Shown: positions 19,027 through 26,384, counted from the stretch's first letter. The stretch: 26,388 bases of DNA from an uncultured Clostridia bacterium (GCA_944392065.1 CALXVO010000003.1:1-26388); one strand, 5' to 3'. Notes: generated from the sequence alone by a model not told the origin. Translations and numbers: made by a program.

Positions 19027-19137
19027 GTGCAAAAGGGGACGGGCTTATTTTGCACGATTAATATTATATTTTTATAATTAATTTATGAAAAAAGTTAAAC
19101 TTGTGCAAAATAAGCCCGTCCCCTTTTGCACAAAAAA
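19021..19137. repeat. 35-bp perfect inverted repeat with GGGGACGGGC core
   Basis: Bases 19021-19055 are the exact reverse complement of 19103-19137, with a 47-base AT-rich spacer. The arms contain TTTTGTGCAAAAGGGGACG and its complement. GGGGAC-cored repeats of this sort resemble REP-type elements, in some genomes mobilised by REP-associated tyrosine transposases; that link is inference here. It lies between the T-box terminator and the thrS ribosome binding site, so every readthrough mRNA would fold it into a long hairpin ending one base before that site. Confidence 0.85.
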
Positions 19138-19155
19138 AGAAAGGAAGTTGATTGT

Positions 19156-21066
19156 ATGAAAATTATATTAAAAGATGGCTCTGTAAAAGAGGTAAAAAAA
19201 GGAATTAGTGTATTAGAATTAGCAAAAGAAATAAGTGAAGGATTGGCAAGAAATGCTACTTGTGCAAAAGTAAATAGCGAAGTAAAAGACTTAAGATATC
19301 AAATTGAGGAAGATGCAGAAGTAGAAATTCTTACCTTTGATAATAGTGAAGATGGAAAAAAGGCATATTGGCATACTACTTCACACATTATGGCACAAGC
19401 AGTAAAAAGAATTTATGGAAATGATGTAAAATTAACAATAGGACCTGCAATAGCAAATGGTTTCTATTATGATTTTGATGTAAAAGAAAATATTTCATCC
19501 GATGATTTTGAAAAAATAGAAGCGGAAATGAAGAAAATTATAAAAGAAGATTTACCAATAGAAAGATATTCTCTTCCAAGAGAGGAAGCTATCAAGTTCA
19601 TGAAAGAACAAGGAGAAGACTACAAAGTAGAACTAATAGAAGAACTTCCAGAAGGAGAAGAAATTTCTTTCTATAAACAAGGTGAGTTTACCGACCTTTG
19701 TGCTGGTCCACATTTAATGAGTACAGGAAAAGTAAAAGCAGTAAAAATATTATCTGCATCAGGTGCTTACTGGAGAGGGGACGAGCATAATAAAATGCTT
19801 CAAAGATTTTATGGAATATCATTCCCTAAAGCAAGTCAGCTTGAAGAATATTTAAATATGTTAGAAGAAGCTAAAAAACGTGATCATAAAAAACTAGGAA
19901 AAGAATTGGAATTATTTATGATAGCACCAGAAGGACCAGGATTCCCATTCTTCTTACCAAAGGGAATGGTACTTAGAAATGTACTAGAAGATTTTTGGAG
20001 AAATATTCACAGAAAAAATGGATATGTAGAAATAAAAACTCCTATGATATTAAATGAAGAATTATGGCATCGTTCTGGACATTGGGACCACTACAAAGAA
20101 AATATGTACACAACAAAAATAGATGGAGTAGATTACGGAATAAAACCAATGAACTGCCCTGGAGGAATGCTTGTATATAAGAGTAAAATGCGTTCTTATA
20201 AAGATTTACCAATTAGAGCAGGTGAGCTTGGATTAGTTCATAGACATGAAAAATCTGGAGAGTTAAATGGATTATTTAGAGTAAGATGCTTTACCCAAGA
20301 TGATGCACATATCTTTTGTTTGCCAGAACAAATAGAAGAAGAAATCTCAAGAATTATAAAACTTGTAGATGAAGTATATAGCATATTTGGATTTGAATAT
20401 ACATTAGAATTATCTACAAGACCAGAAGATTCTATGGGATCGGATGAGCAATGGGAAATGGCAGAAAGTGCATTAAAGAAAGTTCTTAAAGATTTAAATA
20501 TGCCATATGAATTAAACGAAGGAGATGGAGCTTTCTATGGACCAAAAATAGATTTCCATATTAAAGATTCTTTAGGACGTGAATGGCAATGTGGTACAAT
20601 ACAATTAGATTTCCAAATGCCAGAAAGATTTGACTTAACATATATTGGTGAAGATGGAGAAAAACATAGACCAGTTATGCTTCATAGAGTTATCTTTGGA
20701 AGTATTGAAAGATTTATAGGAGTTTTAATAGAAAACTATGCAGGAGCATTCCCAACATGGCTTGCACCAGTACAAGTAGAAGTTTTACCAATTGCAGATG
20801 CACACATTGATTATGCTAATGAAGTGAAAGCAAAATTAGAAGATGTTGGCATAAGAGTAGAAGTAGATAGCAGAAACGAAAAAATAGGATATAAAATAAG
20901 AGAAGCACAACTTCAAAAAATTCCATATATGTTAGTGCTTGGCGATAAAGAAAAAGAAGCAGGAACAGTTGGAGTACGTTCTAGAAAAGATGGAGACATT
21001 GGTGCTATGGATATCGACGAATTTATTGCAAAAGTGGTAGAGGAAATTGATACGTTTGCAAAATGA
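19156..21066 (+). CDS. thrS: Threonyl-tRNA synthetase
   Basis: ThrRS attaches threonine to tRNA(Thr). The ATG at 19156 is chosen because AAGGAAG (19141-19147) precedes it; an upstream in-frame TTG lies inside the inverted repeat and is unlikely. The 636-residue protein has the standard order. A TGS domain (1-60) is followed by the editing domain with HTTSHIMAQAVKR and DLCAGPHL. The class II core follows, with MNCPGG, VHRHEKSGELNGLFRVRCF (motif 2) and LHRVIFGSIERF (motif 3). A C-terminal anticodon-binding domain (about 535-636) ends the protein. The Cys of NCPGG and the His residues of RHEKSGE and LHRVIFG are the expected zinc ligands. It is controlled by the upstream threonine T-box. Its TGA stop lies within the palindrome at 21063-21095. 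Confidence 0.97.
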   Translation: MKIILKDGSVKEVKKGISVLELAKEISEGLARNATCAKVNSEVKDLRYQIEEDAEVEILTFDNSEDGKKAYWHTTSHIMAQAVKRIYGNDVKLTIGPAIANGFYYDFDVKENISSDDFEKIEAEMKKIIKEDLPIERYSLPREEAIKFMKEQGEDYKVELIEELPEGEEISFYKQGEFTDLCAGPHLMSTGKVKAVKILSASGAYWRGDEHNKMLQRFYGISFPKASQLEEYLNMLEEAKKRDHKKLGKELELFMIAPEGPGFPFFLPKGMVLRNVLEDFWRNIHRKNGYVEIKTPMILNEELWHRSGHWDHYKENMYTTKIDGVDYGIKPMNCPGGMLVYKSKMRSYKDLPIRAGELGLVHRHEKSGELNGLFRVRCFTQDDAHIFCLPEQIEEEISRIIKLVDEVYSIFGFEYTLELSTRPEDSMGSDEQWEMAESALKKVLKDLNMPYELNEGDGAFYGPKIDFHIKDSLGREWQCGTIQLDFQMPERFDLTYIGEDGEKHRPVMLHRVIFGSIERFIGVLIENYAGAFPTWLAPVQVEVLPIADAHIDYANEVKAKLEDVGIRVEVDSRNEKIGYKIREAQLQKIPYMLVLGDKEKEAGTVGVRSRKDGDIGAMDIDEFIAKVVEEIDTFAK

Positions 21067-21095
21067 GAAATTGGGGACTGTCCCCAATTTCTCAT
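21063..21095. repeat. Perfect palindrome overlapping the thrS stop (GGGGAC core)
   Basis: ATGAGAAATTGGGGA (21063-21077) and TCCCCAATTTCTCAT (21081-21095) are perfect complements around the loop CTG. The thrS TGA is at 21064-21066. No T-run follows, so it is probably a REP-like element or 3'-end stabiliser rather than a terminator. It is the third GGGGAC element in the window. Confidence 0.8.
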
Positions 21096-21123
21096 AATAC
21101 CAAACGAAAGGAATGAGATAGAA

Positions 21124-23460
21124 ATGGCTAAAATCACGAAAGATACTGAAAAAATAATAGAAAAGAACATGAAATACATTGGATTAAATTTAGATAAATT
21201 ACCAACATTTCTGAAACAACATGAAAGCCTAAATTTTAGACCTTCTAAATCCTATGATGATACGGTATATAAAGTATATAAATATATAAATATAAAAGAA
21301 ATAGAAATCTTAATCTCTCCATCCGATCGATTGATGGATTTAAAAGAGAGATACAGTTTATCTAGTCCTATTGTGGAATATTTAGATTCAAATAAAAAAG
21401 AAAATATAGAGAAATTTGCTAATTTCTTGAAAATGCTAACAACTCTTAAAGAAGATAGAATCGAAGAAATTGCAAAAGAGCAAGAAGAATTAAATGAAAA
21501 AATTCCTTACGAAGTAAAATATCCTAATAATTTTATTTGGCAAATTTATTATTCGGATTATGCTAAAAAATATTTTATGCTTGTCCCTATTAATGAACAG
21601 GATAATAATGCTTTATTTTATTTATTAAAAGAACAAATAGCAAATGTGCAAGCAAGAAAGGGAAAATTTATTTTTGCTCCAATTAGTCATTTAGAGTATT
21701 CTGGTGAATTTTTAACAAAATCAGAAATCACAGATGTGGAGAATTATCTATGGTATTTTACCAAAGAATGGCCAAATGTATACGAAGTTTATGATAAACA
21801 AGGAAATATGTTTATAAAAATAGTAGGAACCACTAGTGTATATGACAAAATGCAAAGTATTTATAGCATTAGCCTAGAAACAAAAGAAGAAGCAGTAGAA
21901 TTCTATAAGCTATTAAAAGCGATGTTTATTTTAGCAACTGGAGCAAAAGAAGAATATCAATTTATTTTAAAAATAAATGAAACAGGAGACGTGGAATTTT
22001 GGGATAAAAATACAAAAATAGAATATGCTAATCTTTCCGAATATATCAGGCTAGAATATTTGGACAAGATTGACACTTTAAAGAAGGAAGAAAAAGAGCA
22101 AAAAGAATTAAAAAGAAAATTAAATAAATTTAAAGTTATTATAGAAGATATGACACAAGAATACTTATTAAGACAGAAGCAAATTGCCACTTTCTTAGAA
22201 TGTAAAAAAACTTTTTTTGGAAGAGTAAGATATTTCTTTAAAAAGAAAAAAGATGAAAAAATAGCACCAAAGCCTATTCGAAAGGAAGAACGTGAAGAAA
22301 AGCCAAAAGAAGAGGCTTTAGAGGAATTATATGCTTTAAAACAACAATATACGATAGAAGATTTAATTAATATTTGTACAAAATTAGAAGAAGTAAGAAA
22401 AACGAATACCAATCTAAATTTGGACATTAAAGCAATGGAAACCAAAAAAGAAATATTATCCAAGAAAATTGATAATGCAGAACTATATATAAAAGAAATT
22501 GATAAACATAAAAAAAGTATTTTTGAATTTTGGAGATTCACAAGTAAAGATGAAATGCAAACTTTAGCAGAAGCGGAAGAAAACGAAGAAGCTGAAAAAA
22601 CAAAAATGAGAAAATATTTTGACTATGAAACAGATTTAGAAGATTTAGGAAAAATAGTAGATGAGATGCAACGTAGAAAATTATCAAAAAATGAAACGGA
22701 TGCTATTTTTGCTATTAGAGAGGTACCAGAATCTTTTAAAGAATTAGAAAAGGAAAAAGATACTTCTGTAGAAATATTTGTTGAAAAAGAAGAAGAGGAA
22801 GTAAAAAAACAGCAAGCAAGAAGTAAAAAAACAAATGCATTAAATAAAGACTTAACTCGATTGAAAAAAGAATATGAAGAAGATGCAGAAGTAATTAACG
22901 CGAAAGATTTTGATATCTTTGGTGGAATGATAGAAGATAAAACAAAAGTAAAAACAATTAATAATGTAAAGCATCGAGAAATTGAAAAAGATAAATATAA
23001 AGTGCTAAATATCAATTTAGATACGGATATAAAGGTATATACTGAAAATTTAGAAAGTTATAGACAACTTATCAAAGAAGCACTTAATAAAATACAATCT
23101 CCTTATGACATGGCAGTATATTGTGTAAATACGAAAAAAAGTATTGAAGGAATGAATATTTTTAATATTAATCCAGAAGATGCATTACAAAATGAATTAA
23201 AAGGGAAAAAATCCAAAATTATTCTTTGCAAAATAAATATAAAAGAAAACACACCTGCCATATTTTATACGAATATTATGTTTTACGATAATTTTAATAA
23301 GACTTTGCCAGTGGGAATGAACCTTTCATCTGAAGTATTAATTGATGTGTCAAAATTAAAATTGAAATATGTAAAGGAAGAAAATTTTTATATAAATCAC
23401 AAAGTAAATGAATTTGATATTAGTACAAAACAAGTGCAAGTCTATGAATATGAAGCCTAA
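21124..23460 (+). CDS. Uncharacterised coiled-coil protein, 778 residues
   Basis: I do not recognise a family. The protein is rich in Lys, Glu and Ile, with no signal peptide and no clear membrane helix, so it is probably cytoplasmic. Residues 1-300 look globular, mixed alpha/beta, and contain the aromatic-rich IWQIYYSDYAKKYFMLVPI. Residues about 315-470 are strongly helical and heptad-like (KEEKEQKELKRKLNKFK, EELYALKQQYTIEDLINICT), with a basic patch FFGRVRYFFKKKKDEK in between. Residues 520-620 are charged and acidic. The last 130 residues look globular again (IKVYTENLESYRQLIKEALN onward). It starts behind AAAGGAATGAG, 57 bp after thrS across a palindrome, with no separate promoter seen. 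The next unit is the toxin-antitoxin locus, but there is no evidence of a functional link. It could be structural or scaffolding; no function is claimed. Confidence 0.8.
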   Translation: MAKITKDTEKIIEKNMKYIGLNLDKLPTFLKQHESLNFRPSKSYDDTVYKVYKYINIKEIEILISPSDRLMDLKERYSLSSPIVEYLDSNKKENIEKFANFLKMLTTLKEDRIEEIAKEQEELNEKIPYEVKYPNNFIWQIYYSDYAKKYFMLVPINEQDNNALFYLLKEQIANVQARKGKFIFAPISHLEYSGEFLTKSEITDVENYLWYFTKEWPNVYEVYDKQGNMFIKIVGTTSVYDKMQSIYSISLETKEEAVEFYKLLKAMFILATGAKEEYQFILKINETGDVEFWDKNTKIEYANLSEYIRLEYLDKIDTLKKEEKEQKELKRKLNKFKVIIEDMTQEYLLRQKQIATFLECKKTFFGRVRYFFKKKKDEKIAPKPIRKEEREEKPKEEALEELYALKQQYTIEDLINICTKLEEVRKTNTNLNLDIKAMETKKEILSKKIDNAELYIKEIDKHKKSIFEFWRFTSKDEMQTLAEAEENEEAEKTKMRKYFDYETDLEDLGKIVDEMQRRKLSKNETDAIFAIREVPESFKELEKEKDTSVEIFVEKEEEEVKKQQARSKKTNALNKDLTRLKKEYEEDAEVINAKDFDIFGGMIEDKTKVKTINNVKHREIEKDKYKVLNINLDTDIKVYTENLESYRQLIKEALNKIQSPYDMAVYCVNTKKSIEGMNIFNINPEDALQNELKGKKSKIILCKINIKENTPAIFYTNIMFYDNFNKTLPVGMNLSSEVLIDVSKLKLKYVKEENFYINHKVNEFDISTKQVQVYEYEA

Positions 23461-23477
23461 ATAAAACACAAAAAATG

Positions 23478-23506
23478 TTGACATAAGAATAATAACGTTG
23501 TATAAT
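23478..23506 (+). promoter_or_regulatory. Promoter of the type III toxin-antitoxin locus
   Basis: TTGACA (23478-23483) and TATAAT (23501-23506) both match consensus and have the ideal 17-base spacing, predicting a start near 23513. Such a strong promoter suits an antitoxin RNA that must be in excess over the toxin message. Confidence 0.9.
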
Positions 23507-23518
23507 GAGTATACTTAA

Positions 23519-23543
23519 CTTAGTGGTATCCTATACCACTAAG
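23519..23543 (+). promoter_or_regulatory. 5' hairpin of the antitoxin transcript
   Basis: CTTAGTGGTAT and ATACCACTAAG pair perfectly around CCT, within about six bases of the predicted RNA 5' end. The last three bases are also the first of repeat 1. It may protect the precursor 5' end. Confidence 0.75.
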
Positions 23544-23710
23544 AGGAAATCCCTTGCCTATTTAAGTAGGGTATTATGAAGAGGAGAACCCTAGCCTATT
23601 TAAGTAGGGTATTATGAAGAGGAGACCCCTAGCCTTATACTGTAGATAGTATTAAAATAGGGTATTAATAAAGAGGAAATTCCTTGCCTATTTAAGTAGG
23701 AAAACGGGGG
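23541..23710 (+). repeat. Tandem antitoxin repeats (38-nt unit, about four copies)
   Basis: Copies start with AAGAGGA at 23541, 23579, 23617 and 23671. Copies 1 and 2 are exactly 38 nt and differ at only four positions in the first half. Copy 3 (23617-23670) is 54 nt, because the hairpin loop is replaced by a longer segment containing ATACT/AGTAT. Copy 4 (from 23671) loses its 3' part and runs into the terminator. The conserved core is GCCTATTTAAGTAGG, and copies 1-3 end in GGGTATTA plus a short variable tail. In copy 4 the G-run becomes GGAA while the partner C-run becomes TTCC, a matched change that suggests pairing. Confidence 0.9.
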
Positions 23711-23743
23711 TAAAGATTCTCATGTCTTTACTTCCGATTTTTT
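23705..23743 (+). terminator. Attenuating terminator between antitoxin and toxin
   Basis: CGGGGGTAAAGA (23705-23716) pairs with TCTTTACTTCCG (23725-23736) over 12 bp with two G-U pairs and an eight-base loop. The tail is A plus six T. It sits one base before the toxN ribosome binding site. In type III loci this terminator lets only a minority of transcripts reach the toxin. Confidence 0.92.
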
Positions 23744-23754
23744 AGGAGGAAGAA

Positions 23755-24243
23755 ATGGAGAGATTAAGACTTTATAGAGTTAATATAGATTATATAAAAT
23801 ATTTATATAGTTATGACAATAGAGTACAATATACTCCTGACAAACCGGATAGTTATACACAGAGGAGACCGTATTTAGGTATTGTACTAAAAATAGAAAA
23901 TTATGATTATTTTGTACCGTTAGAACACCCAAGAAAACAGCATAGGAAAATGAAAAATAACATTTATATTTTAAAAATACATCATGGCAAATACGGAATA
24001 TTAGGTTTTAACAATATGATTCCTATAAATAAAGAAAACTTGATACAGTTTAACATTAATAAAGAAAACAATAATTATAGAAAAATTTTAATAAGTCAAT
24101 ATCATTTTTGCAATAAGCATATTAATGAAATTAAATTTAAAGCTTTAGAAACGTATAATAGAAGTCAGACAAATAATTTTTTCAAAAAAGTATGTTGCAA
24201 TTTTAAATTATTAGAAGAAAAATCAAAAAAATTTAAAGTTTAA
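23755..24243 (+). CDS. toxN: ToxN/AbiQ-family type III toxin endoribonuclease
   Basis: This 162-residue protein fits the ToxN/AbiQ family of about 165-175 residues. These are RNases that cut mRNA and their own antitoxin precursor and can abort phage infection. Family landmarks are YIKYLYSYDNRV (13-24), RPYLGIVLKIENYDYFVPL (38-56), KQHRKMKNN, GKYGILGFNNMIPI, a helix YRKILISQYHFCNKHINEI, and the C-terminal CCNFKLLEEKSKKF. The P-L-x-x-P-K motif that carries the active Ser/Thr in described ToxN and AbiQ reads PL-E57-H58-P-R-K here, so the nucleophile may differ or be moved. AGGAGG stands five bases before the ATG, directly after the attenuator. The gene is AT-rich even for this window, suggesting mobility. 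The family call comes from remembered motifs, without alignment. Confidence 0.88.
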   Translation: MERLRLYRVNIDYIKYLYSYDNRVQYTPDKPDSYTQRRPYLGIVLKIENYDYFVPLEHPRKQHRKMKNNIYILKIHHGKYGILGFNNMIPINKENLIQFNINKENNNYRKILISQYHFCNKHINEIKFKALETYNRSQTNNFFKKVCCNFKLLEEKSKKFKV

Positions 24244-24341
24244 TTCTTTTATGATATTTCAATCTTTGAAATTTCCAAAAAAACAAATTTATAAATATTT
24301 AATTATAATAGATTATTAAAGAAAAAAACACAAAAAAACTC

Positions 24342-24370
24342 TTGACAAAACAAACAAATGGTTGTAGAAT
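24342..24370 (+). promoter_or_regulatory. Promoter of recN
   Basis: TTGACA (24342-24347) and TAGAAT (24365-24370) have 17-base spacing, 36 bp before the recN start. The candidate LexA operator begins six bases after the -10. Confidence 0.8.
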
Positions 24371-24375
24371 AATAA

Positions 24376-24389
24376 CGAACAGAAATTCG
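24376..24389 (+). promoter_or_regulatory. Candidate LexA operator (SOS box) of recN
   Basis: CGAACAGAAATTCG differs by one base from the Gram-positive CGAAC-N4-GTTCG palindrome. It overlaps the expected transcription start just after the recN -10, where a repressor would block initiation. It fits a DNA-damage-inducible repair gene. Confidence 0.7.
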
Positions 24390-24405
24390 TAAAATGGAGG
24401 CCGTT

Positions 24406-26034
24406 ATGATATCTACACTACATATTAAAAATATAGGAATTATAGAAGATTTAACCATTGATTTTAATGAAGGTTTTAATGTATTAACAGGCGAGACTGG
24501 TGCCGGCAAAACTTTAATTATAGGAGCTCTTGGAATTATAGCAGGTGGAAGATTTTCTAAAGATATGATTCGAAATGGCGAAAAATATTCTTTGATAGAA
24601 GCTAGTTTTTTCTGCCCAGAATATCCAGAAGCAGTAGAGGGAAATATTATTGTTTCTAGAGAAATTTATTCCAATGGAAGAAATTCTTGTAAAATAAATG
24701 GAAGATTAGTAACGGTAAATGAATTAAAAGAATTTATGGCAAGTATTATTAATATCCATGGTCAACAAGATAATCAAAATTTGTTAAATCCATCCAAACA
24801 TATTGATTATTTAGACGATTTTATTGGGCAAGAGATGATAGAAATAAAGAATACATATGTAGAATTATTTAAAAGATATCACGAAATAATAATGGAACTT
24901 GATAAAAATTATGGAGATGATCAAGAAAAAGAAAGAAAATTGGATCTTCTTAATTATCAATTAAAAGAAATAAAAAATGCTAAATTAAAAGTAGGAGAAG
25001 ATATTAAGTTACAAGAAGAGCATACCATAATGAAAAACTCCGAGAAATTACAGGAAAACTTACAAGAGATAGATGAAACATTAAATAATCAGGCGATAGA
25101 AAGTATTTCTAATTCCATAAGATGTTTAGAAAAAATTTCTTCCTGCGGAGAAGTATATGAGGAAAAACTTACAGAATTAAAAAATATTTATTATGAAGTT
25201 CAAGAACTTACAAGAGATATAGCAAGCATGAAAGAAGAAGTATGTTTTGATGAGCAAGAAAGAGATGAAGTAGAAAGACGTTTAGATGAAATTCATTCAT
25301 TAAAAAGAAAATATGGAAATAGCATAGAAGAAATACTAGCATATAAAGAAAAACTAGAAAAAGAAATTCTAGAAATTGAAAACGTAGATGAAATAAATAA
25401 AGTATTAAAACAAGAACAAGAAAAAGTAAAAAAACAAATGCTAGAGTTATGCACTAAAATGAATTCACTTAGAAAAAAGTATGCAACTATTCTTTCAGAA
25501 AAAATAAATAATGAACTAAGAGACTTAGAAATGAGTAATGCAAAATTGCGAGTAAAAGTAGAAGCTCAAGGAGAAGAGAAATTTAATAATAATGGATTCG
25601 ACAAAGTAGAATTTATGATATGTACGAATAAAGGAGAAGAAGAGAAAGAACTTGCTAAAATTGCATCTGGAGGAGAAATGTCTCGAGTAATGCTTGCAAT
25701 TAAAACAGTGCTTGCAGATGTTGACAAAGTGCTTACTCTTGTGTTTGACGAGATTGATACTGGTATTAGTGGAAAAGCTGCAAAAGCTGTTGGAGAGAAG
25801 CTAAAGAGGATTTCACAAACTCATCAAGTTATGGTGGTAACGCATTCTGCTTCTATTGCTGCAAAAGCAACTTATCATTATTATATAAGTAAGAAAACAA
25901 TAGAAGACAAAACCTATACTGAAATAAAACAATTAAATGAAAGTGAAATGATAGAGGAGATTGCAAGAATAGCTTCTGGAGATGTTACTGATGTATCAAT
26001 AGCACATGCAAAAGAATTAAAAATGGCATCGTAA
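24406..26034 (+). CDS. recN: DNA repair protein RecN
   Basis: RecN is an SMC-like ATPase that assembles at double-strand breaks and helps RecA-dependent repair. I chose the ATG at 24406, giving MISTLHIKNIGIIEDL, because GGAGG (24396-24400) stands five bases before it; the ATG at 24394 overlaps that site. The 542-residue protein has Walker A GETGAGKT (29-36) and NIHGQQDNQNLLNP (about 116-129). A central antiparallel coiled coil spans about 150-390. The signature is LAKIASGGEMSRVMLA (about 417-432), Walker B is LVFDEIDTGISG (about 445-456), and the H-loop region is VVTHSASIAAKA. It has its own promoter and probable LexA control. The common Firmicutes neighbours argR and spoIVB are not seen. Confidence 0.96.
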   Translation: MISTLHIKNIGIIEDLTIDFNEGFNVLTGETGAGKTLIIGALGIIAGGRFSKDMIRNGEKYSLIEASFFCPEYPEAVEGNIIVSREIYSNGRNSCKINGRLVTVNELKEFMASIINIHGQQDNQNLLNPSKHIDYLDDFIGQEMIEIKNTYVELFKRYHEIIMELDKNYGDDQEKERKLDLLNYQLKEIKNAKLKVGEDIKLQEEHTIMKNSEKLQENLQEIDETLNNQAIESISNSIRCLEKISSCGEVYEEKLTELKNIYYEVQELTRDIASMKEEVCFDEQERDEVERRLDEIHSLKRKYGNSIEEILAYKEKLEKEILEIENVDEINKVLKQEQEKVKKQMLELCTKMNSLRKKYATILSEKINNELRDLEMSNAKLRVKVEAQGEEKFNNNGFDKVEFMICTNKGEEEKELAKIASGGEMSRVMLAIKTVLADVDKVLTLVFDEIDTGISGKAAKAVGEKLKRISQTHQVMVVTHSASIAAKATYHYYISKKTIEDKTYTEIKQLNESEMIEEIARIASGDVTDVSIAHAKELKMAS

Positions 26035-26062
26035 AGTGGTGCCACAATTTATGTTTGCCTTT

Positions 26063-26298
26063 TGTTGTAGCAATGCATATTTTAATTTTATGTTTCCGGC
26101 CCCCAACCGCGTACAAACTGTATTATGAGAAATGAGAAATGAGAAATGAGAAATGAGAGATGGGAAATGAGATGTGTGAAGCATTTTGTTATAATCTTTC
26201 ACATCCCACATCACATATCGCACTTCTCTTAAATGTAAACTTGTTGGTCCCCACCTTAAGCACTCCAACATAAAATTAAAATATGCATTGCTACAACA
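26063..26298. repeat. Foldback element with 32-bp perfect inverted repeats
   Basis: Bases 26063-26094 (starting TGTTGTAGCAATGC) are the exact reverse complement of 26267-26298. The interior has further weak pairing, such as GATGTG with CACATC, and a heptamer array. No coding sequence or target duplication was found. It fills most of the gap after recN and resembles a non-autonomous mobile element. Confidence 0.8.
26125..26173 (+). repeat. Seven tandem heptamers (ATGAGAA)
   Basis: Four exact ATGAGAA copies are followed by ATGAGAG, ATGGGAA and ATGAGAT, 49 bp in all, inside the foldback element. The last copies diverge progressively. Length variation by slippage is expected at such a site. Confidence 0.9.
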
Positions 26299-26355
26299 TT
26301 CTAGAACCAACTGCGAACTGTTACAAGTTGTTAGTGCTTTTTTTCCAATAATTAG

Positions 26356-26384
26356 TTTACAAAAATAGCAAAATAGTATATAAT
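26356..26384 (+). promoter_or_regulatory. Promoter reading out of the window
   Basis: TTTACA (26356-26361) and TATAAT (26379-26384) have 17-base spacing, four bases before the window end. The gene it serves lies beyond the window. Confidence 0.65.

Larger units (their letters stand above)
23513..23743 (+). ncRNA. toxI: ToxI-like repetitive antitoxin RNA
   Basis: About 230 nt lie between a consensus promoter and a terminator, upstream of a ToxN-family gene, with no reading frame. The RNA starts with a perfect 11-bp hairpin (23519-23543, loop CCT), followed by four head-to-tail copies of a 38-nt unit. In type III systems each unit is cut from the precursor by the toxin and then binds and neutralises it, usually as a pseudoknot. 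Here each unit has CCTA/TAGG or a related internal pairing, plus a C-run before it and a G-run after it that could form the second helix. The symbol is by analogy with Pectobacterium ToxIN; the repeat sequence itself is not one I recognise. Confidence 0.85.

Noticed and set aside
19126..19155. thrS start at the upstream TTG
   Set aside because: It lies inside the 35-bp inverted repeat and lacks a ribosome binding site; AAGGAAG fits the ATG at 19156.
23541..23710. Possible CRISPR array
   Set aside because: The 38-nt units are contiguous, with no unique spacers between them, no cas genes are present, and the context (promoter, terminator, ToxN-like gene) fits an antitoxin RNA.
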